Shown: in pieces, positions 41,885 through 49,725 of the stretch | Layout of the letters: each line of letters opens with the position of its first letter | Numbering within the stretch: position 1 is the stretch's first letter | Origin: an uncultured Steroidobacter sp. | Lineage (GTDB): Bacteria > Pseudomonadota > Gammaproteobacteria > Steroidobacterales > Steroidobacteraceae | NCBI GenBank assembly: GCA_937864115.1 | Contig: CALMII010000025.1 | Coordinates: 62,001 to 126,000, forward strand | Direction of reading: 5' to 3' | Length of the DNA: 64,000 nt | Notes under the pieces: generated by a model | What the model saw: the letters and a program-made list of their open reading frames with translations, nothing else | Database searches by the model: none | Told to the model about the DNA's origin: nothing | Made by a program: the position numbers and the translations under genes

Positions 41885-42883
41885 ATGAACCGCTTTCTCG
41901 ACCTGGCCGATTTTCCCCGCGAGCACGTCAAGGACCTGCTCGGTCTCGCCTCACGGCTGCAGCAGCATCCGCAGCCGCAGGCGCTTGCGGGCAAGGTGCT
42001 GGGGCTGTTGTTCCTGAATCCGTCGCTGCGCACGCTCGCCTCGTTCCAGAGCGCGATGATGCGACTCGGCGGCACGTCGGTCGTCATCACGCCGGGACAG
42101 GGAACCTGGCAGATGGAGACACGCTCCGGCGCGATCATGAACGGCGCGGCCGCCGAACACGTGCGCGAGGCCGTGCCCGTGCTCGCCTCCTATTGCGATG
42201 CCATCGGCATCCGCATGTTCGCGGAAGGCCGCAATCTCGGCGCCGACCTCGCCGAGTCCGGCTTCAGGATGATGGCCGACCTGTGCGACAAGCCGCTGGT
42301 CAACATGGAATCCGCCGTCAACCATCCCTGCCAGGCGCTCGCCGACTGGCACACGATGGATGAACTGCGCGTCCCCGAGCGCGGCAAGTTCGTGCTGAGC
42401 TGGGTTAATCATCCGCGCGCGTTGCCTCTCGCGGTGCCCGCCGCCACCGTGCACATGGCGGCGCAGCGCGGCATGGAAGTGGTGGTGCTGCGCCCCGATG
42501 GCTTCGCGCTGCCCGAGCAGATCATGGACAAGGCGCGCGCAGCGGCGAAGGCTTCCGGCGGCGCCGTGCACGAAACCAGCGATCGCAATGAAGCCCTGCA
42601 GGGCGCGCACGTCATCTACGCCAAGGAATGGGGCTCGCCGCAGCACTACGGCGATGCCGAAGCCGAGACGCGCCTGCGCGAATACCTGGGCGACTGGTGC
42701 ATCAAGGAAAGCTGGTTCAAGACCGCGGACCCGAACTGCCACTTCATGCATTGCCTGCCGGTGCGGCGCAACGTCGCCGTCGCCGACGAAGTGCTCGACG
42801 GCCCGCGCAGCGTCGTGATCCGCGAAGCGTTCAATCGAATGGTGGTGCAGATGGCGGTGTTGTATCGCCTGCTGCGAGGATGA
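41885..42883 (+). CDS. argF': N-acylornithine carbamoyltransferase, predicted N-succinyl-ornithine type
   Basis: A 332-residue transcarbamylase of the AOTCase/SOTCase class, not ordinary OTCase. The class signature HCLPVRRNV is present, with NHPCQ and the carbamoyl-phosphate loop NPSLRTLASF; the second Arg of the usual RTR is Leu51. In the loop that contacts the acyl group, NGAAAEH, residue 90 is Ala. Xanthomonas N-acetyl enzymes have Glu here (Glu92) and the Bacteroides N-succinyl enzyme has Pro90. Published mutants show that Glu92 changed to Ala, Ser, Pro or Val switches the acetyl enzyme to succinylornithine. Hence I predict N-succinyl-L-ornithine as substrate, giving N-succinyl-citrulline. 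A desuccinylase is not in the window. Confidence 0.85.
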   Translation: MNRFLDLADFPREHVKDLLGLASRLQQHPQPQALAGKVLGLLFLNPSLRTLASFQSAMMRLGGTSVVITPGQGTWQMETRSGAIMNGAAAEHVREAVPVLASYCDAIGIRMFAEGRNLGADLAESGFRMMADLCDKPLVNMESAVNHPCQALADWHTMDELRVPERGKFVLSWVNHPRALPLAVPAATVHMAAQRGMEVVVLRPDGFALPEQIMDKARAAAKASGGAVHETSDRNEALQGAHVIYAKEWGSPQHYGDAEAETRLREYLGDWCIKESWFKTADPNCHFMHCLPVRRNVAVADEVLDGPRSVVIREAFNRMVVQMAVLYRLLRG

Positions 42884-42947
42884 GGAGCAGGCCACAGGCG
42901 ACAGCCCGAATCTGACTGGAGCCTGTCGCCTGTAGCCTGTTCTCTGC
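42884..42947. repeat. Family D inverted repeat between argF' and argB
   Basis: AGCAGGCCACAGGCGACAGC and a right arm reading GCCTGTCGCCTGTAGCCTGT. They are complementary in the CAGGCGACAGGC core. Confidence 0.6.
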
Positions 42948-42986
42948 AGCCCCGTCCGGTATTTCCCAACTACGAGGTTCCCTCCC

Positions 42987-43910
42987 GTGCTCCGTACCGA
43001 TCCTTCCGTCGCCGTCCGCGCACTGCGCAGCGCAGCGCCGTACATCCGCATGTACAAGGGCAAGGTGTTCGTCATCAAGGCGAGCGGCGGCGTGTTCGCC
43101 GACACGGCCTCGACGCGGACGCTGATCGAACAGGTCGCGATCCTGCACCAGGTGGGCATCCGCGTCGTGCTCGTGCACGGCGGCGGGCCGCAGCTCACGC
43201 AGATCCAGGAAACGCTGGGCATCAAGCCGCAGATGATTGCCGGCCGGCGCGTGACCGACGAGAAATCGATCGAAGTCACGAGCATGGTGCTCAACGGGCT
43301 GGTGAACACGCAGATCCTCGGCATCTGTCGCGAACTCGACATTGCCGCGGTCGGCGTCAGCGGCGTCGATGCCGGGCTGGTGCGCGCGCACAAGCGTCCG
43401 CCGGTGACGGTCGAAGGCAATGTGGTCGACTACGGCTTCGTCGGCGACATCGACCTGATCGATGCGAAAGTGCTGCAGCAGTTGCTCGACGACGGCCTGA
43501 TGCCGGTCGTGAGCCCGGTGTCGGCGGACGACTCCGGCCAGCTGCTCAACATCAACGCCGACACCGTGGCCGCAGCCATCGGCGCCGCGCTGAAGGCGGA
43601 GAAGCTGATGCTCTGCACGGGTGCGCCCGGCATTCTCGAATCGCTGGAAGATTCGCGCTCGATCATTTCCTACACCGACCTCGCCGGTCTCAAACGCCTG
43701 AAGGACCAGGGCAGCCTGAAGGACGGCATGCTGCCGAAGGCGAAGGCGATCGAAGATGCGATCCGCGGCGGCGTGCGCCGCGTCCACGTGATTTCGTACA
43801 AGTCGCCCGACAGTATCCTGGCCGAAGTCTTCACCAACGAAGGCACCGGCACGCTGGTGGTCGAGAACATCAGCGCGCTGTCGAAAGCCGAGCAGCAGGC
43901 AGGAGGATGA
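42987..43910 (+). CDS. argB: N-acylglutamate kinase
   Basis: A 307-residue amino-acid kinase phosphorylating N-acetyl- or N-succinyl-glutamate with ATP. Lysine and glycine motifs are KVFVIKASGGVF, VLVHGGGPQL and a C-terminal GMLPKAKAIEDAI (second catalytic Lys). There is no C-terminal GNAT domain, so unlike the Xanthomonas bifunctional NAGS-kinase it cannot make the N-acylglutamate itself. The start is a GTG at 42987. Repeats separate it from both neighbours, yet order and strand fit a single operon. Confidence 0.92.
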   Translation: MLRTDPSVAVRALRSAAPYIRMYKGKVFVIKASGGVFADTASTRTLIEQVAILHQVGIRVVLVHGGGPQLTQIQETLGIKPQMIAGRRVTDEKSIEVTSMVLNGLVNTQILGICRELDIAAVGVSGVDAGLVRAHKRPPVTVEGNVVDYGFVGDIDLIDAKVLQQLLDDGLMPVVSPVSADDSGQLLNINADTVAAAIGAALKAEKLMLCTGAPGILESLEDSRSIISYTDLAGLKRLKDQGSLKDGMLPKAKAIEDAIRGGVRRVHVISYKSPDSILAEVFTNEGTGTLVVENISALSKAEQQAGG

Positions 43911-43912
43911 GA

Positions 43913-44003
43913 TGGGCGACGGGCGACGGGCGACGGGCGACAGCCGGAAAAAAACAGCGATCTCTTCTTGCCGTGGCCCGTGGCCTGTAGCCCGTAGCCC
44001 TCG
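43913..44003. repeat. Family D inverted repeat between argB and argH
   Basis: Tandem GGGCGAC units (GCGACGGGCGACGGGCGACG) on the left and CCCGTGGCCTGTAGCCCGTA GCCC on the right, partly complementary. Confidence 0.6.
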
Positions 44004-44018
44004 CGACGGAGTCGCGTC

Positions 44019-45206
44019 ATGAGCCGTCTGTGGGACAAGGGTGCGCCGCTGGACGAACGCGTCCTGCGTTACACCGCCGGCGACGATCATGCGCTGGACA
44101 ATCGGCTCGTCGCTTACGACGTGCGCGCGTCCATCGCGCACGCCGAGATGCTGAACGCGCAGGGACTGCTGTCGGGCGATGACCTGAAAGCCATCCGCGA
44201 CGGCCTGAACGCCATCGCCGCGGAGCATGCCCGCGGCGAGTGGCGCGTCGTGCTCGAACACGAGGACGGACAGACGGCGCTCGAAAACCTGCTGACGGCG
44301 CGCATCGGCGAAGCCGGCAAGCGCGTGCATCTCGGTCGCTCGCGCAATGACCAGGTACTGACGGCTTTGCGCCTCTACCTGCGCGATGCGATCGACGAAT
44401 TGCACGGCGGCGTGACTTCAGCCGCAGATGCGCTCGATGAACTGTCGACGCGCGAAGGCGACGTAGCGCTGCCCGGCTACACGCACATGCAGCAGGCGAT
44501 GCCGAGTTCCGTCGCACTGTGGGCTGGCGGCTTCGCCACGGAATTGCGCGACGATGCGCAAGCGCTGGCCGCCGTGAAACGCCGCGTCCAGAAAAGCCCG
44601 CTGGGTTCCGCCGCGGGTTACGGCTCGCCGAATCTGCCCATCGATCGCGAGGACACGCGCAAGCGCCTGGAATTTGAATCCGTGCACGATCCCGTCACCG
44701 CGGTGCAGCTCTCGCGCGGCAAGGCCGAAGCGCAGCTGCTGTTCGAGATCGCGCTGGTGATGCAGGACGTCGGTCGGCTGTCGTCCGACCTGATGCTGTT
44801 CTACACGCAGGAATTCTCGTTCGTCGAACTGCCGGATGCGTTCACCACCGGCTCGTCGATCATGCCGCAGAAGCGCAACCCGGATGTCTTCGAGCTGATT
44901 CGCGGCCGCACGGCCACGGCGCAGGCCTGCCTGTTCGAAGTCATGGGCATCGTCGCGAAACTGCCGTCGGGCTACCAGCGCGACCTGCAACTCATCAAGG
45001 TGCCGCTGTTCCGCGGTATCGATCTGTGTCTCGATACGCTGGCGATTCTTCCCGCCGCGCTGGCCGGCGTGCGCTTCCGCCAGGATCGCATCCGGCTCGA
45101 TCCATCCATTCACGCCGCGGCCGAGGCGAACGAAATGGTGGTGAAGGAAGGCATTCCGTTTCGCGAGGCGTATCGGAGAGTTGGAGACAGGCTGAAGAAG
45201 AGGTGA
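44019..45206 (+). CDS. argH: Argininosuccinate lyase, short C-terminus
   Basis: A 395-residue lyase splitting argininosuccinate into arginine and fumarate. HLGRSRNDQVLTALRL, GYTHMQQAMPSS and the catalytic-loop signature GSSIMPQKRNPDVFELIRG are intact. GYTHMQQAMPSS and PLGSAAGYGS resemble the Bacteroides/Xanthomonas subtype. The protein stops just after GIPFREAYRRVGDRLKKR, about 60 residues earlier than E. coli ArgH (457), so most of the small C-terminal domain is missing. The active-site regions all remain, so it is probably functional. It is the last arg gene. Confidence 0.92.
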   Translation: MSRLWDKGAPLDERVLRYTAGDDHALDNRLVAYDVRASIAHAEMLNAQGLLSGDDLKAIRDGLNAIAAEHARGEWRVVLEHEDGQTALENLLTARIGEAGKRVHLGRSRNDQVLTALRLYLRDAIDELHGGVTSAADALDELSTREGDVALPGYTHMQQAMPSSVALWAGGFATELRDDAQALAAVKRRVQKSPLGSAAGYGSPNLPIDREDTRKRLEFESVHDPVTAVQLSRGKAEAQLLFEIALVMQDVGRLSSDLMLFYTQEFSFVELPDAFTTGSSIMPQKRNPDVFELIRGRTATAQACLFEVMGIVAKLPSGYQRDLQLIKVPLFRGIDLCLDTLAILPAALAGVRFRQDRIRLDPSIHAAAEANEMVVKEGIPFREAYRRVGDRLKKR

Positions 45207-45275
45207 TCGCGTGATCACGCAAGGGAAGAGCCGAACCAGTCTTGCCCGATCACTCCATCACCCAGGATCCCCACC

Positions 45276-45698
45276 ATGTCCATCTGGTTCCAACCCGTCA
45301 CGCTCGATCAGGTCCGCGGCCTCAGCATCGGCATGGCGAAGCACATCGGCATCGAGTTCACCGAAATCGGCGACGACTTCATTCGTGCGCGCATGCCGGT
45401 GGACGAGCGCACGCGTCAGCCGTTCGGCATCCTGCACGGCGGCGCCTCCGTAGTACTCGCCGAGACACTCGGCAGCACGGGCGCGGCGCTTGCGATCGAT
45501 CACGCCCGCTACCGTTGCGTCGGCCAGGAGATCAACGCGAATCACATACGCGCCATCCAGGCAGGCTTCGTCATCGGCACGGCGCGGCCGGTGCATCTCG
45601 GCCGTCGCAGTCACGTCTGGGAAATCCGCATCGTCGATGAGCAGGATCGGCTGGTCTGCATTTCGCGCATCACGATGGCGATTCTCGACATCGCATAG
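45276..45698 (+). CDS. Hotdog-fold thioesterase (PaaI/YdiI family)
   Basis: A 140-residue hotdog protein likely to hydrolyse acyl-CoA thioesters. The catalytic loop reads RQPFGILHGGASVVLAETLGSTGA, where the HGG and downstream Glu match the YdiI/MenI type. AGGAT precedes the ATG. It follows argH by 69 bp and could be co-transcribed. A direct role in arginine synthesis is not implied. MenI-like DHNA-CoA hydrolysis is possible but cannot be assigned from sequence alone. Confidence 0.85.
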   Translation: MSIWFQPVTLDQVRGLSIGMAKHIGIEFTEIGDDFIRARMPVDERTRQPFGILHGGASVVLAETLGSTGAALAIDHARYRCVGQEINANHIRAIQAGFVIGTARPVHLGRRSHVWEIRIVDEQDRLVCISRITMAILDIA

Positions 45699-45736
45699 CC
45701 CACCTTCCGATCTACAGGTGCGGTGCCGTTGGTGGC

Positions 45737-45742
45737 TATACT
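45737..45742 (+). promoter_or_regulatory. -10-like hexamer for lptM, possibly leaderless
   Basis: TATACT ends six bases before the lptM ATG (45749), with no Shine-Dalgarno in between. Confidence 0.4.
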
Positions 45743-45748
45743 GCGGCG

Positions 45749-46009
45749 ATGCGCACCGCTCTTTGTCGATTCGCCCTTCTGTCGCTGCTGACCACCGTGT
45801 TGCTGCAGGGCTGCGGCCAGAAAGGCCCGCTGTATCGCCCTGACGAACAGGCGCAGACGGTCGGCGAAGAATCCAGTACGAACGGCAAGAAGAAGTCCGG
45901 CCCGACGGTGCCGCCGGCGCCGCAATCCCAGAAAGTCCCGACGCCGACCGAGCCTTCGACGCCGCCCGCGGTGGATCCCGCCCGTCCTGCCGATCCGCCG
46001 GGCACCTGA
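45749..46009 (+). CDS. lptM: LPS translocon maturation chaperone LptM (YifL-like lipoprotein)
   Basis: An 86-residue lipoprotein. The N-terminal signal ends in the lipobox LLQGCGQKGPLYRP, and the GCGQKGPLY sequence is the family hallmark. In E. coli LptM helps the LptD-LptE LPS translocon mature with correct disulfides at the outer membrane. The rest is a Pro/Thr-rich low-complexity tail, longer than in E. coli. polA starts three bases after its stop codon, an unusual close pairing that suggests shared transcription. Confidence 0.9.
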   Translation: MRTALCRFALLSLLTTVLLQGCGQKGPLYRPDEQAQTVGEESSTNGKKKSGPTVPPAPQSQKVPTPTEPSTPPAVDPARPADPPGT

Positions 46010-46012
46010 CGC

Positions 46013-48748
46013 ATGAACGATCGTCGCAAGCTCGTCCTGGTCGACGGCTCGTCGTACCTGTATCGCGCCTTTCACGCCCTGCCGCCGCTGAGCAATTCGC
46101 GCGGCGAACCGACCGGCGCGGTGTTCGGCGTCATCAACATGCTGCAGAAGCTGTTGAAAGAGGAGTCGCCGCAGCTCATCGCCGTCGTCGTCGATGCGCC
46201 GGGCCGCACCTTTCGCGACGATCTGTTCGAGGAATACAAGGCGACCCGTCAGCCGATGCCCGACGACCTGCGCGTGCAATTGCAGCCGCTGCTCGATTGT
46301 GTGCGGGCGATGGGCCTGCCGCTGCTGCGCATCGAGGGCGTCGAGGCCGATGACGTCATCGGCACGCTGGCGAAACAGGCGTCGGCGCAGGACATCGACG
46401 TGCTCATCTCGACGGGCGACAAGGACATGGCGCAGCTCGTCAACGAACGCATCGGGCTCGTGAACACGATGACCGGTTCGCGCCTCGACCGCGCGGGCGT
46501 GAAAGCGAAGTTCGATGTGTTCCCGGAACAGATCGCCGACTACCTCGCGCTGGTCGGCGACACCATCGACAACATTCCCGGCGTCCCGAAAGTCGGCCCG
46601 AAGACGGCGGCGAAGTGGCTGAACGAATACGGCACGCTCGATGCGCTCGTGAAGGGTGCCAATTCGGTGGCGGGCAAGGTCGGCGAAAGTCTGCGTGCGA
46701 GCCTCGGGACACTCGAACTGTCGCGCAAGCTCGCGACGCTGAATTGCGATCTGTCGCTGGAGATGACGCCGGAATCGCTCGTCGCCGGCGAACCCGATCG
46801 TGAGAAGTTGCGCGAACTGTTCACGCGCCTGGAATTGCGCTCGCTGCTGCGCAGCCTGGCGGGTGTCGAGCCGGCCGCCGCCGAAGGCGATGCAACGGCG
46901 GCGACGCCTGTCGCAGATATTCCGGTGCTGCCGCGACCGCCGCACGATTACGAACTGATCACTTCGTCCGAAGCATTGCGCGACTGGATCGGCAGGCTGC
47001 AGGCAGCGGAAGTCGTTTCCATACGCACCGAAACGACCGCGATCGATTACATGACGGCGGAGATCGTCGGTGTCGCCTTCGCCGTCGAACCGGGTCGGGC
47101 CGCGTATGTGCCCGTCGGTCACGACTACGCTGGCGTGCCAGCGCAGTTATCGCCGACCGAAGTGCTGCAGGCATTGCGGCCGCTGCTGGAAAATCCGTCG
47201 CTCGCCAAGCTCGGCCACAATCTCAAGTACGAAGCGCACGTCCTGAAACGCCACGGCATCGAGTTGCGCGGCATGCGTTTCGATTCGATGCTCGAATCGT
47301 ACGTCTGGAACAGCACGGCGACGCGTCACGATCTCGATGCGGTCGCGCGCAAGTATCTCGGCATCGACCTGATCGAATACGAATCGCTCACCGGCAAGGG
47401 CGCGAAGCAGATCAGCTTCAGCCAGGTCGCGCTGGAACAGGCGCGGGACTACGCCGGCGAGGCAGCCGACATCGCGCTGCAGTTGCACCGTCATCTGTGG
47501 GAAAAGATCGCCGGTGTTCCGGAACTGCAGCGACTCTACGAGACCATCGAGCAGCCGCTGGTCGACGTGCTCGTACGCGCGGAGCATGCGGGCGTGATGA
47601 TCGACGGCGCGCAGCTGCGGCAGCAGAGCCAGGAACTCGCGCAGCGCATGCATGAAATCGAAGCGCAGGCGCATGCCGCCGGCGGCGGACCCTTCTCGCT
47701 CGAATCGCCGAAGCAGTTGCAGGAAGTGCTGTTCGGCAAGCTCGGTCTGCCGGTGCTGGCCAAGACGCCGACGGGACAGCCCTCGACAGCGGAAGCCGTG
47801 CTCGAAGAACTGGCGGCGAGCTACGAGCTGCCGAAGCTCATCATGGATTACCGCGCGTTCGCGAAACTGAAGTCGACCTACACCGACAAGCTGCCGCTGC
47901 AGATCAATCGCACGACGGGTCGCGTGCACACCTCGTATCAGCAGGCCGTTGCGGCCACGGGACGGTTGTCGTCGCAGGAACCGAATCTGCAGAACATTCC
48001 GATCCGTTCGCAGGAAGGCCGGCGCATCCGCCAGGCGTTCATTGCGCCGCCCGGCTACTGCATCGTCGCCGCCGACTATTCGCAGATCGAGCTGCGCATC
48101 ATGGCGCACCTGTCGACGGACGCAGGTCTGCTGGCGGCGTTCGCCGACGATCGCGACATTCATCAGGCGACGGCGGCGGAAGTGTTCGGCAAGCCGCTCG
48201 CCGAAGTCACCGCGAACGAACGGCGCTCGGCCAAGGCGATCAACTTCGGCCTGATCTACGGCATGTCGGCCTTCGGCCTCGCGAAACAGCTCGGCATCGC
48301 GCGCGGCGAGGCGCAGAAATATGTCGATCTGTACTTCGAACGCTATCCCGGCGTGCGGCGCTACATGGAGGAGACGCGACAACTCGCCCGCACTCGCGGC
48401 TACGTGGAAACGGTGTTCGGGCGCCGGCTGTATCTCAACGATATCACCTCGCGCAATGCCGCCCTGCGTCAGGGCGCCGAGCGCGCCGCCATCAACGCGC
48501 CGATGCAGGGCACGGCGGCGGACATCATCAAGCGCGCGATGATCGCGGTGGACCGCTGGCTGATCGAATCGCGCATCGACGCGCGACTGATCATGCAGGT
48601 TCACGACGAACTGGTGTTCGAAGTGCGCGAGGCGCAGACGGACGAACTCATGACGCAGGTCCGGGCCCTGATGAGCGCTGCCGCCGAGTTGCGCGTCCCG
48701 CTCAAGGTGGACGCCGGCACCGGCCGCAACTGGGACGAAGCCCACTGA
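46013..48748 (+). CDS. polA: DNA polymerase I with degenerate 3'-5' exonuclease
   Basis: A 911-residue Pol I. The 5'-3' nuclease domain occupies residues of about 1-300 (VDGSSYLYRAFHAL, VEADDVIGTLA, GVPKVGPKTAAKWL). The polymerase domain at about 500-911 has motifs DYSQIELRIMAHLS, RRSAKAINFGLIYGMSAFGLA and QVHDELVFEV intact. The proofreading domain between them has lost metal ligands. E. coli D355 corresponds to R338 (SIRTET), D424 to E407 (NLKYEAHVL) and D501 to A484 (YAGEAAD). It should fill gaps and remove RNA primers but probably cannot proofread. Confidence 0.95.
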   Translation: MNDRRKLVLVDGSSYLYRAFHALPPLSNSRGEPTGAVFGVINMLQKLLKEESPQLIAVVVDAPGRTFRDDLFEEYKATRQPMPDDLRVQLQPLLDCVRAMGLPLLRIEGVEADDVIGTLAKQASAQDIDVLISTGDKDMAQLVNERIGLVNTMTGSRLDRAGVKAKFDVFPEQIADYLALVGDTIDNIPGVPKVGPKTAAKWLNEYGTLDALVKGANSVAGKVGESLRASLGTLELSRKLATLNCDLSLEMTPESLVAGEPDREKLRELFTRLELRSLLRSLAGVEPAAAEGDATAATPVADIPVLPRPPHDYELITSSEALRDWIGRLQAAEVVSIRTETTAIDYMTAEIVGVAFAVEPGRAAYVPVGHDYAGVPAQLSPTEVLQALRPLLENPSLAKLGHNLKYEAHVLKRHGIELRGMRFDSMLESYVWNSTATRHDLDAVARKYLGIDLIEYESLTGKGAKQISFSQVALEQARDYAGEAADIALQLHRHLWEKIAGVPELQRLYETIEQPLVDVLVRAEHAGVMIDGAQLRQQSQELAQRMHEIEAQAHAAGGGPFSLESPKQLQEVLFGKLGLPVLAKTPTGQPSTAEAVLEELAASYELPKLIMDYRAFAKLKSTYTDKLPLQINRTTGRVHTSYQQAVAATGRLSSQEPNLQNIPIRSQEGRRIRQAFIAPPGYCIVAADYSQIELRIMAHLSTDAGLLAAFADDRDIHQATAAEVFGKPLAEVTANERRSAKAINFGLIYGMSAFGLAKQLGIARGEAQKYVDLYFERYPGVRRYMEETRQLARTRGYVETVFGRRLYLNDITSRNAALRQGAERAAINAPMQGTAADIIKRAMIAVDRWLIESRIDARLIMQVHDELVFEVREAQTDELMTQVRALMSAAAELRVPLKVDAGTGRNWDEAH

Positions 48749-48863
48749 CTGTCGCCAATCGCGGGCAGTTGGTCCGGCCCGCGCACCCCATGCAACCCTT
48801 TCATCCCGCCGCGCATTGAAGGCGCGAGCGTCTTTTGACTACATCACCACACGGAGAGATCAC

Positions 48864-49388
48864 ATGCGCAAGTCGGTTCTATTGGCGGCGGCTCTGTTTG
48901 GCCCGGCACTCCTGACGGGGATGGGCGCCCGGGCGGCCGACAATGGCTTCTATCTGGGCGCCGGCGTCGGTCAGGCCAACGTGGATGTCGATGCCATCGG
49001 CGTCGACGGCGATGACACCGGCTTCAAGGCCATCGCCGGATTCCGGCCGCTCGATTTCTTTGCCGTCGAACTGAATTACATCGATTTCGGCAGCGTCGAG
49101 GACAGAGGCGCGAAGGTCGATGCCGACGCGATCGCTGCATTTGCCGTCGGTTTCCTGCCGGTCGGACCGGTCGATCTGTACGCCAAGGCGGGGCTGGCCG
49201 ACTCGGACGCTTCAGCGCGCATTGGCGCCCTGCGCGCCGACAGCGACGGCACCGACTTCGCCTACGGCGTCGGCGTCCAGTTCCGGTTCCTCAGCCTGAG
49301 CGCCCGCCTCGAGTACGAGAAGTTCGATCTCGATGACGTCGACGATCTCAACCTGCTGACCCTGGGGCTGACTTACACCTTCCTTTGA
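48864..49388 (+). CDS. Outer-membrane beta-barrel protein (OmpA/porin-like fold)
   Basis: A 174-residue protein with signal peptide (MRKSVLLAAALFGPALLTGMGARA) and an eight-strand-type barrel. The first strand is NGFYLGAGVGQANVD, and the last, LLTLGLTYTFL, has a C-terminal aromatic/Leu motif. Several acidic turns (DGDDTG, DSDGTD, DLDDVDDL) alternate with strands. There is no peptidoglycan-binding domain. AGAGAT precedes the ATG. It is a structural or adhesion-type barrel of unknown role, standing between polA and the sRNA locus. Confidence 0.82.
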   Translation: MRKSVLLAAALFGPALLTGMGARAADNGFYLGAGVGQANVDVDAIGVDGDDTGFKAIAGFRPLDFFAVELNYIDFGSVEDRGAKVDADAIAAFAVGFLPVGPVDLYAKAGLADSDASARIGALRADSDGTDFAYGVGVQFRFLSLSARLEYEKFDLDDVDDLNLLTLGLTYTFL

Positions 49389-49603
49389 TCGCTTCGGACC
49401 GGGCGGACCATGCGCCCGTCCGGCCCATTCATTGCGCCAAATCGTTGCGCAACGGCAACAAACGCCCTTTCGCCGCGGCGAAAACCGAGGCTTTTCTGTG
49501 GCCCTGCCCGCACGACTAAGCATCTGAAATGCTGACGGTTTCTTAATTTCTTCGAGCCGAATTGCGCGTGGAACTTTCACGTGCCCGAGGCGTCTGAACA
49601 ATC

Positions 49604-49719
49604 GAGCGTCGGCCAGGACGCTCCTGTTCGCTGACCTCCCTGAGCGAACAGTTGGCCCGGTCCATCCCCATGCCGGGTAACAACTACCCCGATGGCTCTG
49701 CCATCGGGGTTCTTTTTTT
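49604..49719 (+). ncRNA. Candidate trans-acting sRNA (sX13-like; polA-engB locus)
   Basis: Three consecutive hairpins end in an intrinsic terminator. Stem 1 is 49624-49632/49643-49651 with loop GACCTCCCTG, complementary to Shine-Dalgarno sequence. Stem 2 is 49656-49660/49673-49677 with a loop holding CCCC (49666-49669). The terminator is at 49687-49719. Spot 42 in enterics and ErsA in Pseudomonas are encoded between polA and engB, and Xanthomonas sX13, recalled as polA-linked, has C-rich loops of this kind. The 5' end is estimated. No clear promoter was found; CTTAAT at 49542-49547 was the best -10 candidate. Confidence 0.6.
49687..49719 (+). terminator. Intrinsic terminator of the candidate sRNA
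   Basis: CCCCGATGGC, loop TCT, GCCATCGGGG, then TTCTTTTTTT. The 10-bp stem has a U tract on the plus strand only. Confidence 0.92.
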
Positions 49720-49725
49720 CCGCGG

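Noticed and set aside
39178..42138. A 986-codon minus-strand open frame across DUF1611-argC-argD-argF'
   Set aside because: Antisense shadow of four well-supported arg genes; the product is compositionally biased and matches no family.
41885..42883. Ordinary ornithine carbamoyltransferase (argF)
   Set aside because: The C-terminal signature is HCLPVRRNV, not the OTCase HCLP-A-G type, and the acyl-binding loop matches the AOTCase/SOTCase class.
49400..49719. A rho-independent terminator of engB on the minus strand
   Set aside because: The U tract follows the hairpin only on the plus strand, so it belongs to a rightward transcript.
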